Position numbers and translations under genes: made by a program. Below are positions 10,107 to 20,379 of a DNA stretch of 64,000 bases, in pieces. Each line of letters starts with the position of its first letter. Position 1 is the first letter of the stretch. The notes under the pieces were generated by a model. It was not told where the DNA came from, ran no database searches, and saw only the letters and a list, made by a program, of their open reading frames with translations. Location of the stretch: assembly GCA_039545355.1 (NCBI GenBank), contig BCJJ01000008.1:248001-312000 (forward strand), given 5' to 3'. This stretch comes from Trichosporon coremiiforme. Taxonomy: Eukaryota > Basidiomycota > Tremellomycetes > Trichosporonales > Trichosporonaceae.

Positions 10107-10851
10107 GGTGGCGAAGCCGAATGGTGAACACTCGAGATTGGTCGGGCAATCGCTGAAAGGAGGTCGTTTAAAAGGTAGCAAGTGGCGTCAGAAGGAATGT
10201 GTATTGCGCAGCGATGGTAGTGGTGCGAATGAGGGAGAGTATGTGATTGAGAGTGCGCTGCGCCAGGTATGTGGAATATGTCCAAGCGCAAAAGAGGAGA
10301 GTGCAAGAGATCGTCGATGCTGACAAACCAAGCCGACTCGCGACCATTCGATCGGTCCGTCGCCCTTGTTCTGTCGGCTCAGGATCAAGCGGCGGCAAAC
10401 ACCACTCCGACCACCGCAGACGACAGATAATCGCTTATGTAATATATCTGTGCCCCGCAGTTAAGGTTCCGCAACTGCAGCGCTGGCAATTTCGATGGGT
10501 GACACGAGATCTGGCACAAGGCAGTGCTGTGCGTGCCGCAGATGCATGCACAGAGGGGCGCATACTGAGCACAGAAGGACAAAAGGCGTTTACGTCTGAG
10601 CCGCTCAAGTCGATCCAGACGCCAAGAGCACCTCGTCGCGGCTGAATTGCCCGCACCCCAGCGTCATCCCATTCGGACATCGATAACCAGTGGCGACGAA
10701 AAGTGGAGGTGAGACTTCGCGTGGCAGATTTGGTTCCGCCCGTTCCGAAAAGTCAGGCCAGGACGACCCCCAGCAGCAGAGAGACATCACGGAGACGGAG
10801 CGCTCACTTGCAGTTGCAGCCGACACCACTCACAACAACCCGAAAGCGACC
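10107..10851. other. Divergent intergenic region (RING protein / mL45-like)
   Basis: A 745-bp head-to-head region with no supported gene. It contains promoter sequence for both neighbours. The right end becomes A/C-rich (CACAACAACCCGAAAGCGACC) just before the ATG at 10852, typical of leaders here. Confidence 0.5.
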
Positions 10852-11785
10852 ATGTCCGTCCGCCCCGGCCTCATCGCCGCGTCCCGTGTCGGTGTTCCCT
10901 CCACGGCCCTCAGGGCCCAGTGGATCCGTTGCGCCTCCGACTCTGCTGGCTCGTCCGCCCCGAAGCGCGCCGCCCCGACGGTCCAGGATGCCGACAGGGA
11001 GATCAAGGAGCGTCAGCGCATGATGCGTCGTGCGCCTCGCGGATTCGACTATGTGGGCGCGTACGGTCCCATTGTGTTCGGTAAGCTGGAGGTCAGCCGA
11101 CTGCAGCTAACATTGCAGAGCCCATCGTTGACCCGGCATGGAAGCTCCAGAACCTGTTCAAGTACAAGCCGAAGTATGTGTGGGAGCGGTTGAAGCGCTC
11201 CCTGCAGACGGCGCAGATGTAAGTGTCCGAACTTAACAGCAGTGATTGACGGGCAGGGCGAGCAAGTTCCTCATCGACCTTGACCTGGTGGACACTTCGA
11301 ACCGGACGTTCGTTCAGAAGCTCGGCGAGTGGTTCTCGCGCCCGTCGACGCGACTGATGATTGCGATGAAGGAGCCTCTCGAGGATGTGTACAAGCGGTA
11401 CAACGAGGCGCAGGCGAGTGGTGACCTCGTGGCGCTGAAGAACTTATCGATGGGACCCGCTCTCGACCGCGCTACGACGGTCGCGAAGGCCCTCTCTGGC
11501 AAGAAGGGCAAGTGGCGCTTCATCCGTCACGTCACTCCGCCCCGTGTCGTGTCGGTGCGCACCGGACCGATGGACATGCAGGGCAAGAAGACGGCGACGC
11601 AGATCACTCTTCAGTTCAACACGGAGCAGGAGTTTACTGGCCCTAAGCGTGAGCCCAAGATCAGCCACGTTAGGGAGTACATCGTCTTTGACCGATCGCA
11701 CGAGCCCTCTGGATCGCTCAAGATCAAGGACTTTGTCAAGGAGACCTCCTTTGATGATCCCGCCGCCCGCGAGAAGCGCGCCTAA
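10852..11785 (+). CDS. Mitochondrial large-subunit ribosomal protein mL45 / Mba1-like
   Basis: mL45/Mba1 proteins have a Tim44-like fold and hold the mitoribosome at the inner membrane near the insertase Oxa1. Exons 10852-11080, 11119-11218 and 11257-11785 give 285 residues; the two introns are both 38 nt. The N-terminus (MSVRPGLIAASRVGVPSTAL) looks like a presequence. The middle contains a long helical part around WKLQNLFKYKPKYVWERL. The C-terminal half carries RHVTPPRVVSVRTGPMD and QITLQFNTEQEF, matching the Tim44-like beta sheet. Identification is by this pattern and by length; other Tim44-like proteins cannot be fully excluded. A longer open frame upstream from 10690 is non-ATG and unlikely. 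Confidence 0.72.
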
Positions 11786-12184
11786 GCCCTTAGCAAAATT
11801 AATATTTACATATTAGCATGTACTCCCCATTGCATTGAACGAGCATGAACGGTTGCACCTGTATTCTTCATTTTGGATCGGCGAAGAGCGAGGGGAAGAC
11901 TCATTAGCGCGTTTAGGCACAGACGTGTAATGGTTGATTAAAGACCAGCGGAATGAAGGTTAAATGAGATTTTCACGTGGCCTCGAAATTGTGACTCGGC
12001 AAGCGACCGCGAACGCTGGGTCGCTTTGGTGCTTGATGAACTCCTTGTGCTCAACTCAGCTGATCCGTTCGGCGTTCCTTCCTCGGCTTCTCTCACCCCC
12101 CTCTCACCGTCTCTACATCGCACGACCGCGACAGTGACGACCCAACAACCGCCGACCGACCCCCACAGCCCGAGCTCAGACACA
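11786..12184. other. Intergenic region upstream of eIF2B delta
   Basis: It holds the 3' flank of the mL45-like gene (AT-rich around 11795-11820) and the promoter and leader of eIF2B delta. The open frame continuing upstream from 12185 to 12026 begins with TTG and is not taken as coding. Confidence 0.5.
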
Positions 12185-13651
12185 ATGTCAACCCCGCCGA
12201 CACCAGCCTCCGCGCCGGCCGCAGCCGCCGCGGTGACGCAGAAGGCGGACCAGCAGGCGGACAAGGCGGCGAAGGCTGCCGCGAAAAAGGCGCAAGCGAA
12301 CGCAGCCAAGGAGGCGAAGAAGGCGAAGCGTGCTGCCGCCGTTGCGGCGCGTGGAGGTGGTGCGGACCCGCGCACGGCCGAGGCCCCTGCCGCTGCCGGA
12401 AGTGCTACGACGCCTGCCCCGGCCCAGGGCGGACGGCCCGCTGCTGGCGCCCCTCCCGCCGGTGCTTCGGGACCGTCAAGACATCGTCGCGCCATCGCTG
12501 CCGCCGCCGCTGCGTCGAGCACGACTGCGCCCGGCAACCCCGCCTCCAACTTCTTCTCGCATCTCCCCACCCCGAACGAGCCGGGCACGCCTGCGGCCTT
12601 CCAGAGTGGGAAGCTGCACCCGACGATCGTCCGCTTGGGTGTCCTCATTGCGTCCGGAACGCTCCGTGGCGCCAGTGCGAGGACGTACGGCGTCCTGTCC
12701 GCGTTCCAGGACGTCGTGCGCGACTATGTCTGCCCCGAAACCGCCGTGTTTTGGAAGGACCTGTCGACGCACATCTCGCCCATGATCGCGTACCTCGAGA
12801 CGTGCCGCCCGAAGGGAGTCGGAGTTGGAAACGCGATCCGTTGGTTCAAGAGCGAGATCACCAAGCTCGGCGAGAATCCCGATGCCGAGAACCGCGAGAA
12901 CGAGGCCGCCCAAAAGGAGTACCTCGTCAAGGCTGTTGATGGATACATCTCCGAGAGGATCGATATGGCCGGCCAAGTCATTGCCGACAATGCGAAGGAG
13001 AAGGTCCGCGACGAGGACACCATCGTCGTCTTTGCCCGCAGCAGCGTCGTCGAGCGCGCCCTGCTTGAGGCGTGGGCCGAGATGCAGGCTAGGGGAGAGA
13101 GCTTCAATGTTGTTGTGGTTGACTCGAGGCCGCTGCATGAGGGTAAGTTTTATCAGCTGGGTGATTGACTTCCAGAGCTGACGACAGGTCGCGCGCTTCT
13201 TGTATCCCTCACCGCCGCCGGCGTGCCGTGCACGTACACCCTTCTCCCGCTTGCGTCGACGGCGATCGCGCGTGCGGACCTTGTCCTTCTGGGAGCCTCT
13301 GCGCTGCACTCTGATGGTGCTCTTCACTCGCGTGCTGGAACCGCCGTCGTCGCTATGCTCGCCAAGGAGCACCGTGTGCCCGTCGTTGCCTGCGTTGAGA
13401 CGTTTAAGCTCTCGGAGCGCGTGACCCTCGACGACCTCGCGGCCAACGAGCTCGGACACCCCGAGGACATTCTCTCCATCCCGAACGCGAAGAAGCTCGA
13501 GCTGCACAAGCCGCTGCCCGATCTCCTTACGCCGCTCAACCTGCTTTACGACCTGACGCCGCCCGAGAACATCACGGCTGTGTGCACCGAGCTCGGATTC
13601 GTGCCGCCCTCCTCGGTCCCGACGCTGCTGGGCAAGAGTGGTGCAGCTTAA
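12185..13651 (+). CDS. GCD2: Translation initiation factor eIF2B subunit delta
   Basis: A regulatory subunit of eIF2B, the guanine nucleotide exchange factor that recharges eIF2 with GTP; target of control by phosphorylated eIF2alpha. Exons 12185-13142 and 13188-13651 (45-nt intron) give 473 residues. The first ~125 residues are Ala/Lys-rich and disordered, as usual for delta subunits. The conserved eIF2B alpha/beta/delta fold follows: HPTIVRLGVLIASGTLRGAS, a central RDEDTIVVFARSSVVERALL, then FNVVVVDSRPLHEGRALL, LVLLGASALHSDGALHSRAG and VPVVACVETFKLSERV. The end, LNLLYDLTPPENITAVCTEL, matches the family C-terminus. The stop is only 33 bp from the convergent BTN1 stop. Confidence 0.95.
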
Positions 13652-13684
13652 GGTGTAGTAGATGCATAGGTGATACAGTTATAG

Positions 13685-15394
13685 CTATAGTGTGCGGCAC
13701 GTGTCTCGGCCTTGTCGCACCTGCGCGTTGCACAGAGCAACCTCCAGGGGCATGGAAATCAGCGAGGCGAAGAGAATACCTGCGTGTCAGTTGAAGACCT
13801 CGGCCGATGAACTCACCAGTCGAGTCGGCTGCACCAGTTGCGCCGATTCTGAACTCCTTCTCCATCTTGCGCTTCTGTTCTTCAGAGCCGCTCTCGGGCT
13901 CCTCGGTCCCGTCGCCCTCGTGCCCGACGTGGTAGAACGTGGTCACGTACGCAGATCCACCACACAGCCCCTCAAGACACGTGAGGAGGAAGACAGCGGT
14001 GATGGCGCGGTCGACGCCGGAAGAAGGCTCGGGATGCGGCGGCGTGTACTCTGGTGTGGAGAAGATGAAGCTCCGCGCCTGCAACGTCATGAGGACGAGG
14101 ACGCAGAACTGGATGATAGTCGGCAGTGGCAGGTACTTCTTCGGAATCGGGGGTAACCCCATCGACAGCGAAGAGCGCGAGATGAAAACGAATGTCTGGT
14201 CTGATATGTCAGCGGCGATGCTTCTGCGTACCCACAAGTCAAGCTCCAGAAGGGATAGTAGTCGCGCGGCACCTTGAACAGCAGTGACCAGAGGCCCGAT
14301 GTCGGCATGGGGAACACGAGAGTCGGCGCAACGCCAGAGTTGATCAAGTATTCTTCGACGTAGACAAAGAAGAGCGGGGCCATGTACCGCAGTATGAGCG
14401 GTCGGAAGAGAGTCCACTTCTCCTTTGGCGTCAGGTAAACGTCGTTCAGCGGCTTCGTAGAGGTGTCCCTGATGTCCGGCTCGTCCTCGTCAAACATAAC
14501 TTCGGCAGCTTCCGCGTCGTCTGCACCTAGTCGGGAATACTCAACGGACTGGAAGTTCTCCCATGCCGGAAGGAGATACAGGTACGTGATAGGGAAAAAT
14601 AAAGGGAGGACCTAGATTGTAAGCTAGGACGCATGTCTCGAGGCTCACTGAAGAAATACCGAGTCCTCCCTTGACGCCGAGGCCACGCAGAATCCACCAG
14701 ATACCAGCACCAGCTATTCCAGCAGCACCAGTGCCACTTGACCATGCTCCGAGCGCGGTCTTCGACGCTGACTTTGTAGGTAGTGTCGTGGTCAGTTGTA
14801 GGAAGGTCAACTCGCCAAGGCCGGACGAGAATGATGCCAGCGAGATGCCGAACAGTCGAGGGTTGACAGCAGCTGAGAATGCAACAATCTGACATCAGTA
14901 CGAGCGGCAATCAACGAGCTCACAAGGATCCCAAACCAGCTGATGGCCGTGCAAGCGAAGATCCGTCGCCGGTACTGGATCTGACCGACAGAGATCATGG
15001 GCCAGCACACTTTCGCCTGTGGGTCAGCGGTACGCGACGGGAGCAGCTCACCAAGAGAGCAGGGAAGATGTTGAAGAACGCAACCAGGCCCTTCGGCACC
15101 GTCGAGGGCACCAAGTCAAGGGCCGCGGAGAGGATGATAACGTAGAGAACTGGCTTCAGCTGACGTACGGATCACCGCAGCATACCATTGTTGAGGAGAC
15201 CAAAGATAAGGAAGGAGAAGAATAGCCGCCTGCTAGCTTTCGCAGTGTTCTGCAGCGAGTGAGAGTCATACGCTGGCGTGAGCAACTCATCATCGTGCCA
15301 GCCTACCTATTGAGTACGAGTCCGCTTCATGGGAGATGGCGGCGGCATCGTCGCGTAACGGGTCCCGCTCGGTGCTGCCGCGACCGGGTTCCAT
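13685..15394 (-). CDS. BTN1: CLN3 / battenin homologue (lysosomal/vacuolar membrane protein)
   Basis: Battenin is a multispanning vacuolar/lysosomal protein involved in lumenal pH and amino-acid homeostasis. Eight exons (15394-15307, 15272-15186, 15149-15052, 15016-14924, 14888-14649, 14611-14236, 14200-13817, 13779-13685) join in frame to 486 residues, with introns as short as 34 nt. Family signatures are clear: FLIFGLLNNVLYVIILSAA, SFSSGLGELTFLQLT, WSSGTGAAGIAGAG, VYVEEYLINSGV, a YQ.FVFISRSSL block and LEGLCGGSAYVTTF, ending with GILFASLISMPLEVALC. The acidic loop after the sixth exon start (DDAEAAEVMFDEDEPD) suits a cytosolic loop. The start at 15394 (MEPGRGSTERD) is the first in-frame Met after a stop; an upstream exon cannot be excluded. 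Confidence 0.93.
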
Positions 15395-15803
15395 GTCGCG
15401 GTTGTCGCGGTTGAGATCGTGAAGCTCGATGGGAGACACCGTGAAAGACGACCGGTGGCGAGAGGGAAATGCGGGTCAAGCGAGGCGCCGTTACTATCGC
15501 CGCATGCAGGTGAGGAGGAAGACGTGAAGCAACATTCGCGGTCACGGTGGACCTCGTCTAGTGGTTCCTGGCGGAGCCGCGGGCCGTCAATATCCATCGC
15601 CGGGGCACCACCTGAACTGATGCTGAGGCACGCGCCACCGTCATCCCTGCCCTGGCTTCATGACTGACGAGATACGAGTTACTGCGTCAACGCGAGCAGC
15701 CCCGCAGTGAGACAGCACTGATATGCGGACTTGCGTGTACAATACATACATTCAGTTATCTTGTATGGAAACGAGCGGATCAACCACGACTACTCCAGAT
15801 GTC
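15395..15803. other. 5' flank of BTN1 and 3' flank of the NmrA-like gene
   Basis: An open frame reading leftwards from 15597 is in another frame than BTN1 and shows no splice signal that would connect it. It is treated as 5' UTR or upstream sequence. No other gene is seen. Confidence 0.45.
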
Positions 15804-16997
15804 CTAACCCGACTGGTGCTGGTCAACAGCAGCCTGCTGGCCCTGCTCGTAGATTTGTTTCTGCTCATCGGTGTACTTGTAGTTCGGTGAGACGTAGTCG
15901 GTGGAGCCAGCGGGAGCAATAGTAGCCGATCCCTCTTCCACGACCACTCCGGTGGTGGTGCCGCCGCCCTCCCTGGCCGCGATGGCCTGAGGAGACCAAT
16001 CGGAGTCCTGGCGGAGCCAAGTGTCGAAGTCGAGCAGGTGAGGGTCGATCGATCGGAGCTCGGGGAGGTTGGGGGTGAAGTACCCCTCATCACGGAACCA
16101 GTTGCACATCTGGCCTATCTCGTTGCTGAGCCAATTGACGGCTGATCCGACGAAGCCGAACGTAGTCGGGACGTCGTGGCCCGTGAAGTTCCTGAACTTC
16201 TCGTCGAGCTGGGCGAACGTAAGCTCATCGCCTGCCAAGGAGATGGCGACGCCATTGTACTTGTCGATGTCGGCAAACGCCTGGGCAGCGAAGAAGCCAA
16301 TGTCCTTGGTGGCGATCCACGGCATTGATTTGTCGCCGATCGCAGTCTTGATGGCGGTCATGACAATCTTGGAGGGGAGGTTGTTCTCGATGTTGTCCAT
16401 GAAGATGACGGGGCGGAGGATTGTCCAGTTCATCCTGCCCGTTGCCTCCGAGCGAAGGTAGCGCTCGATGAGGTACTTCGTGCGGAAGTGCGGAACAGGG
16501 GTCGGGTTATCCCACGACTTCTCAGCACCACCGCGGTCAACGGAGGTGTAGACGAACATCTGGACGTCATTGGCGATCGCGCCGTCGATGAGGCCCATGC
16601 CCTGCTTCGTCTCCTGGGCGGTCTCGGCATCCTCAATCTTGACCCCCATGCCCATAGCCTGCACGCTGAAGACACCCCAAATTTTCCCATTCGGCGACTC
16701 GAACTTGGCATTCTCGTACGTGAGCGATGTGTTGTTGAGGTCACCGCGGATGAGTCGGATCTGCTTCGACTTGGCCGCGAGCTTCTGCGAAGCCTCCGAC
16801 TCAGGGTTGCGGGTCACAGCGAGGATAGTGATGGTGGGGTCGTTGAGAGCGAGGAGGGCGTCGACCACCGCGCCTCCCTGCTTACCGGTGGCACCGGTGA
16901 CCATGATGGGCTTCTCATTGCCTGAGGAGGACTTCTGATTGTCTGAGGAGGACTTCTGATTGCCCGAGGAGGTCTTATCGTTGCCTGAGGAGGACAT
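15804..16997 (-). CDS. NmrA-like NAD(P)-binding protein
   Basis: Intronless gene of 397 residues, atypical SDR superfamily. After a repetitive head (residues 1-28) comes the dinucleotide-binding motif VTGATGKQGGAVVDALL near residue 33, followed by ILAVTRNPES and a conserved IRGDLNNTS strand. The catalytic SDR Tyr-x3-Lys triad is not obvious, as in NmrA and related redox-sensor regulators. VYTSVDRGG, PHFRTKYLIERYLR and WTILRPVIFMDNI are typical NmrA-like blocks. It could be a redox sensor or a reductase; NmrA in Aspergillus represses the GATA factor AreA, but that role cannot be assumed. A minus-strand TATAAA lies about 110 bp upstream. Confidence 0.88.
   Translation of the reverse strand: MSSSGNDKTSSGNQKSSSDNQKSSSGNEKPIMVTGATGKQGGAVVDALLALNDPTITILAVTRNPESEASQKLAAKSKQIRLIRGDLNNTSLTYENAKFESPNGKIWGVFSVQAMGMGVKIEDAETAQETKQGMGLIDGAIANDVQMFVYTSVDRGGAEKSWDNPTPVPHFRTKYLIERYLRSEATGRMNWTILRPVIFMDNIENNLPSKIVMTAIKTAIGDKSMPWIATKDIGFFAAQAFADIDKYNGVAISLAGDELTFAQLDEKFRNFTGHDVPTTFGFVGSAVNWLSNEIGQMCNWFRDEGYFTPNLPELRSIDPHLLDFDTWLRQDSDWSPQAIAAREGGGTTTGVVVEEGSATIAPAGSTDYVSPNYKYTDEQKQIYEQGQQAAVDQHQSG
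16914..16994 (-). repeat. Tandem 21-bp coding repeat (SSSGN-K) at the NmrA-like N-terminus
   Basis: Four imperfect 21-bp units encode SSGNDKT, SSGNQKS, SSDNQKS and SSGNEKP. The DNA units differ at only a few positions, suggesting recent slippage or duplication. The repeat lies before the Rossmann fold and is probably disordered. Confidence 0.85.
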
Positions 16998-17104
16998 GGC
17001 GGAGAAGAACGGCTAGTGAGAAAGGATGGGAAGACGACGGCTGGCGGTGATTGTGAGGTTTGTGCTTATGAGTGTGGAGGCGTCGTATAGGTGCGAGAGG
17101 ATTC

Positions 17105-17110
17105 TTTATA
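17105..17110 (-). promoter_or_regulatory. Putative TATA box of the NmrA-like gene
   Basis: TATAAA on the minus strand (CCATATAAAG context), about 108 bp upstream of the ATG at 16997. It is supported by sequence and spacing only. Confidence 0.4.
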
Positions 17111-17160
17111 TGGAACAGATGGGTCGGTCAGGTGTCGTGAGAGTTCGGAGACGGATTGCA

Positions 17161-17609
17161 ACTACGTCGATCTGGTGAATGTGTGACGTCGTTTGGGACA
17201 ACCGCTCGGCCTCCGTCCTTGGGCCGCCCAGCTTCTTTCAACCCACTTCCAAGCTACAGCCGCGATAAAGTGTTATCTTCCCGACTTTTCGGTCCAAGCA
17301 AGCCCGTCTTACTAATCTGCCAAGCTACAGAAGCCTGAGATTACCAAGCTGATGGTGCTACCTGGCGGCCCCCAGTTCGAAGCAGCTGGCCGACGGGCTC
17401 AGCGCCGGTTTCGATAGGCGGCTGATCGGCAACTTTCTGGCAAGATCTTGCCTTGAGTTCTTCGCCCCCTCCTCCGCACGTGACTCCACCACACGTGGCG
17501 CATGACGTCGAACCGCCTCGATCGGGCCTGGGGGTCGAGAGGAGGGGTGCGTCCTTCTCGAGGGGCGTGTTGACAAGTTGCAGGTTGATAGTTCAGCAAT
17601 AGCGACACG
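17161..17609. promoter_or_regulatory. Divergent promoter region with CRE-like, E-box and inverted GATA motifs
   Basis: Between the head-to-head NmrA-like and USP5 genes (16998-17609) there are two TGACGTCG sites (17184-17191, 17503-17510) and two CACGTG E-boxes (17477-17482, 17492-17497). There is also an inverted GATAA/TTATC pair at 17264-17277 with a 4-bp spacer. No gene is seen in this stretch. Which gene is controlled is unknown. Confidence 0.4.
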
Positions 17610-20313
17610 ATGGCATGCTCTCACGTTGAGGCTCTCGCATCGTCTCTCAAGCCCCCTTCCCCGTCACAGCAGGTGCACAGGTGAGCTAACAACTCTTTGG
17701 GCTGCAGCTGACCGTGTTCAGGGAAGAGTGCACTCTTTGTTTTGATGGACAGGTAGGTGCAGATCTTCGACTCAGCACTTACAACAGGATGACCCGGACG
17801 GAGTCTTCGTCTGTCTTCAATGCTTCAATGGAGGCTGCTTTGGCGAGGACCGCAAGCACGCTTTCCTGCACTCGCAGAAGAAGAACCACCCGCTCGGCGT
17901 CGTCATCAAACGCACACGGAAGGAGCAGAGGAAACGCGTAAGTGTCGCCGCCGCTCATGGTCTAAGGCTGACACGTAGGACCACTCTGAACCTCCTATGA
18001 AGAAGCTCGCTATCTCTGCTCCTTCTGATGAGGAGACGTATGACTACAGCACTTCGGTTCGATGCTTCGGTTGCTCTCCGGTCGGCGAGGTTGTCCAGGT
18101 CGACAACCCCGCGGTAAGTCATCAAATAGATGCCGGCGCTGACCGGCAGATCAAGGCCACCGTCGACGGTATCATGAAGGCGCTCTCGTCGGCTCAACAG
18201 TCTGAGGTCAAGGCTTGGGAGGAGGAGATCATTCCCTGCGAGCACGCCTTAACGCTCGAGCAGGTTCCTCTCATCACGCCAGGCGAGGGTACGTTGAGGG
18301 TTGCCTATCTACCACAGTTTAGCTGACCGCTCAGTTCCCAACCAGTGCACGGAGTGTGACTTGACGTCCAACCTCTGGCTCTGTCTGACTTGTGGCCTGG
18401 CCAACTGTGGTCGTCAGCAGTACGGAGGAATCGGCGGCAACGGCCACGCTCTGCAACACTTCAAGGACACCGGGCACCCCCTTGGTGTCAAGCTTGGCAC
18501 CATCACCCCGGAAGGCACTGCAGGTGAGATTGACACACAACACATGGCTGACCTCAGACATCTACTGCTACTCGTGCGACGACGCCAAGGTTGACCCCGA
18601 TCTGGCCAACCACCTCCGCACGTTTGGAATCAATGTTCTCGACCAGTCTAAGACGGAGAAGTCCATGACTGAGCTCGTAAGTCATGCTCGCGTGAGGGTT
18701 GCTAACATTCAGCAACTCGAGCACAACCTGAAGTTCGACTTCTCCATGACTGGCGACGATGGCAAGGAACTCGAGCCGCTGTTTGGCAAGGGCCTGACCG
18801 GCTTCAAGAACCTCGGAAACAGCTGCTACATGGCGTCGGTCCTCCAGACGCTGTTTTCGATTCCCGCATTCCACCAACGCTACTACACCGAGGCCGCCAT
18901 GGCGCACCCGCAGACTTGCGACAAGCTGCCTGCGGACTGCCTGGAGTGCCAGATGCTGAAGGTGGCGGATGGCCTCCTGTCAGGTCGCTACTCGAAGTTG
19001 GCGAAGGCTCCGCCTCCAGCGAACTCTGAGTTCGAGGTCAATGAGGAGCCCAAATTCCAGGATGGTATCCGCCCGGCCCAGTTCAAGGCCCTCATCGGCA
19101 AGGGTCACGAGGAGTTCTCGACGATGCGCCAGCAGGATTCCGAAGAGTTCCTCGGCCACCTCCTCTCCCGCCTTCGCCAGGAGGCGAAAAGCCACGGCCG
19201 CCCTGAGAGCAGTGAGGCGACTGACACGTTGAGGTTCGGAATGGAGCAGCGCCTGCAGTGCGACGAGTGCAGGAAGGTCGGATACAAGGTTGACAGCGTC
19301 GACCTCGTCAGTCTCCCCGTCGAGGCGGAGGAGACCGGCGTGACCGAGGACGGCAAGAAGACGTTCAAACCCGTCACCCTCGAGTCGTGCATTGAAACCT
19401 TGTGCGCTCCCGAAGAGCTCACTGACTACGCCTGTGGTACCTGCGGCAAGCGCGTTCGTGCCGAGACGTAAGTTTTCCCATGGGTTCGCAAACTGACTCC
19501 AGTACCACCAAGTTTAAGACTTATCCCGAGCTTCTCGTGTTGCACATGAAGAAGTTCCAGCTCGTGAACTGGCTTCCGACGAAGCTCGACGTGCCCGTCC
19601 AGGCTCCCGACTCGCTGAACCTGGACAAGTTCCACGGCACCGGCCGCCAGCCTGGGGAGCAGGAGCTCGACATCGACGCCGCGCCGGCCGCGGCCCCGCA
19701 GTTCGACGCTGTTGCCCTGTCGCAACTGGAGGCTATGGGCTTCCCGACCGTGCGTTGCCAGAAGGCTCTGCTCGCGACTGGCGGCAACGACGCCGAGATG
19801 GCTACGGCCTGGCTCTTCGAGCACATGGACGACCCCGACATCGATGCCCCGATTCCGACCGCCGGCGGTTCTGGGGGTGCCCCCGAGCCGTCGCAGGAGC
19901 AGATCACGATGCTGTCCGAGATGGGCTTCACCCCCGCACAGGCACGCAAAGCGCTCCGCGAGTCTAACGGCAACGCTGAGCACGCTGTCGAGTGGCTCTT
20001 CAGCCATCCCGACGACAATGGAGAAGAGGAGGCGCCCGCGACGGCAGCTGGCTTCGCTCCCAGTGGTGAGGCGGACGTGGGCGGTACGCCCCCGCCTGCC
20101 AACTACAGGCTGAAGGCGTTCGTGTCGCACAAGGGCCCGTCGGTGCACTCTGGTCACTACGTCGCCACGATCCGCCAGCCGCAGAACGGTCTCGCGGACG
20201 AGAAGGAGGACGAGTGGGTGCTCTTCAACGACGAGAAGGTCGTGCGCGCGCCTCCCGGAGGTGGTGAAGAGATGCGCTCCCTCGCGTACCTCTACGTCTA
20301 CGAACGTGTTTAG
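17610..20313 (+). CDS. UBP14: Ubiquitin C-terminal hydrolase, USP5/UBP14 (isopeptidase T)
   Basis: Disassembles free, unanchored polyubiquitin chains and so supports the proteasome. Nine exons (17610-17680, 17722-17752, 17788-17937, 17979-18113, 18150-18288, 18335-18523, 18558-18676, 18713-19467, 19503-20313) join to 799 residues, close to the family length. The order is: an N-terminal cryptic zinc finger (CTLCFDG..CLQCFNGGCF), then the ZnF-UBP domain (CTECDLTSNLWLCLTCG, GNGHALQH, YCYSCDD), the Cys box FKNLGNSCYMASVLQTLF with the nucleophile Cys, then two UBA domains (LSQLEAMGFPTVRCQKAL; MLSEMGFTPAQARKAL) and the His box KGPSVHSGHYVATIR. A zinc-binding CDECRK..CGTCGK pair is present. The short exon 2 is 31 nt. 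Confidence 0.96.
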
Positions 20314-20379
20314 AGGGGTTCTGTTTCATACAATGTCAGAAATGTGGATGCATTATGGTTACAGTGAAATGGTCTAGTG

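Noticed and set aside
10107..10181. N-terminal extension of the RING protein
   Set aside because: The upstream start is TTG; the ATG at 10106 has an ideal GCCACC context.
12026..12184. Upstream in-frame extension of eIF2B delta
   Set aside because: Begins with TTG and has no conserved residues; the ATG at 12185 follows an A/C-rich leader.
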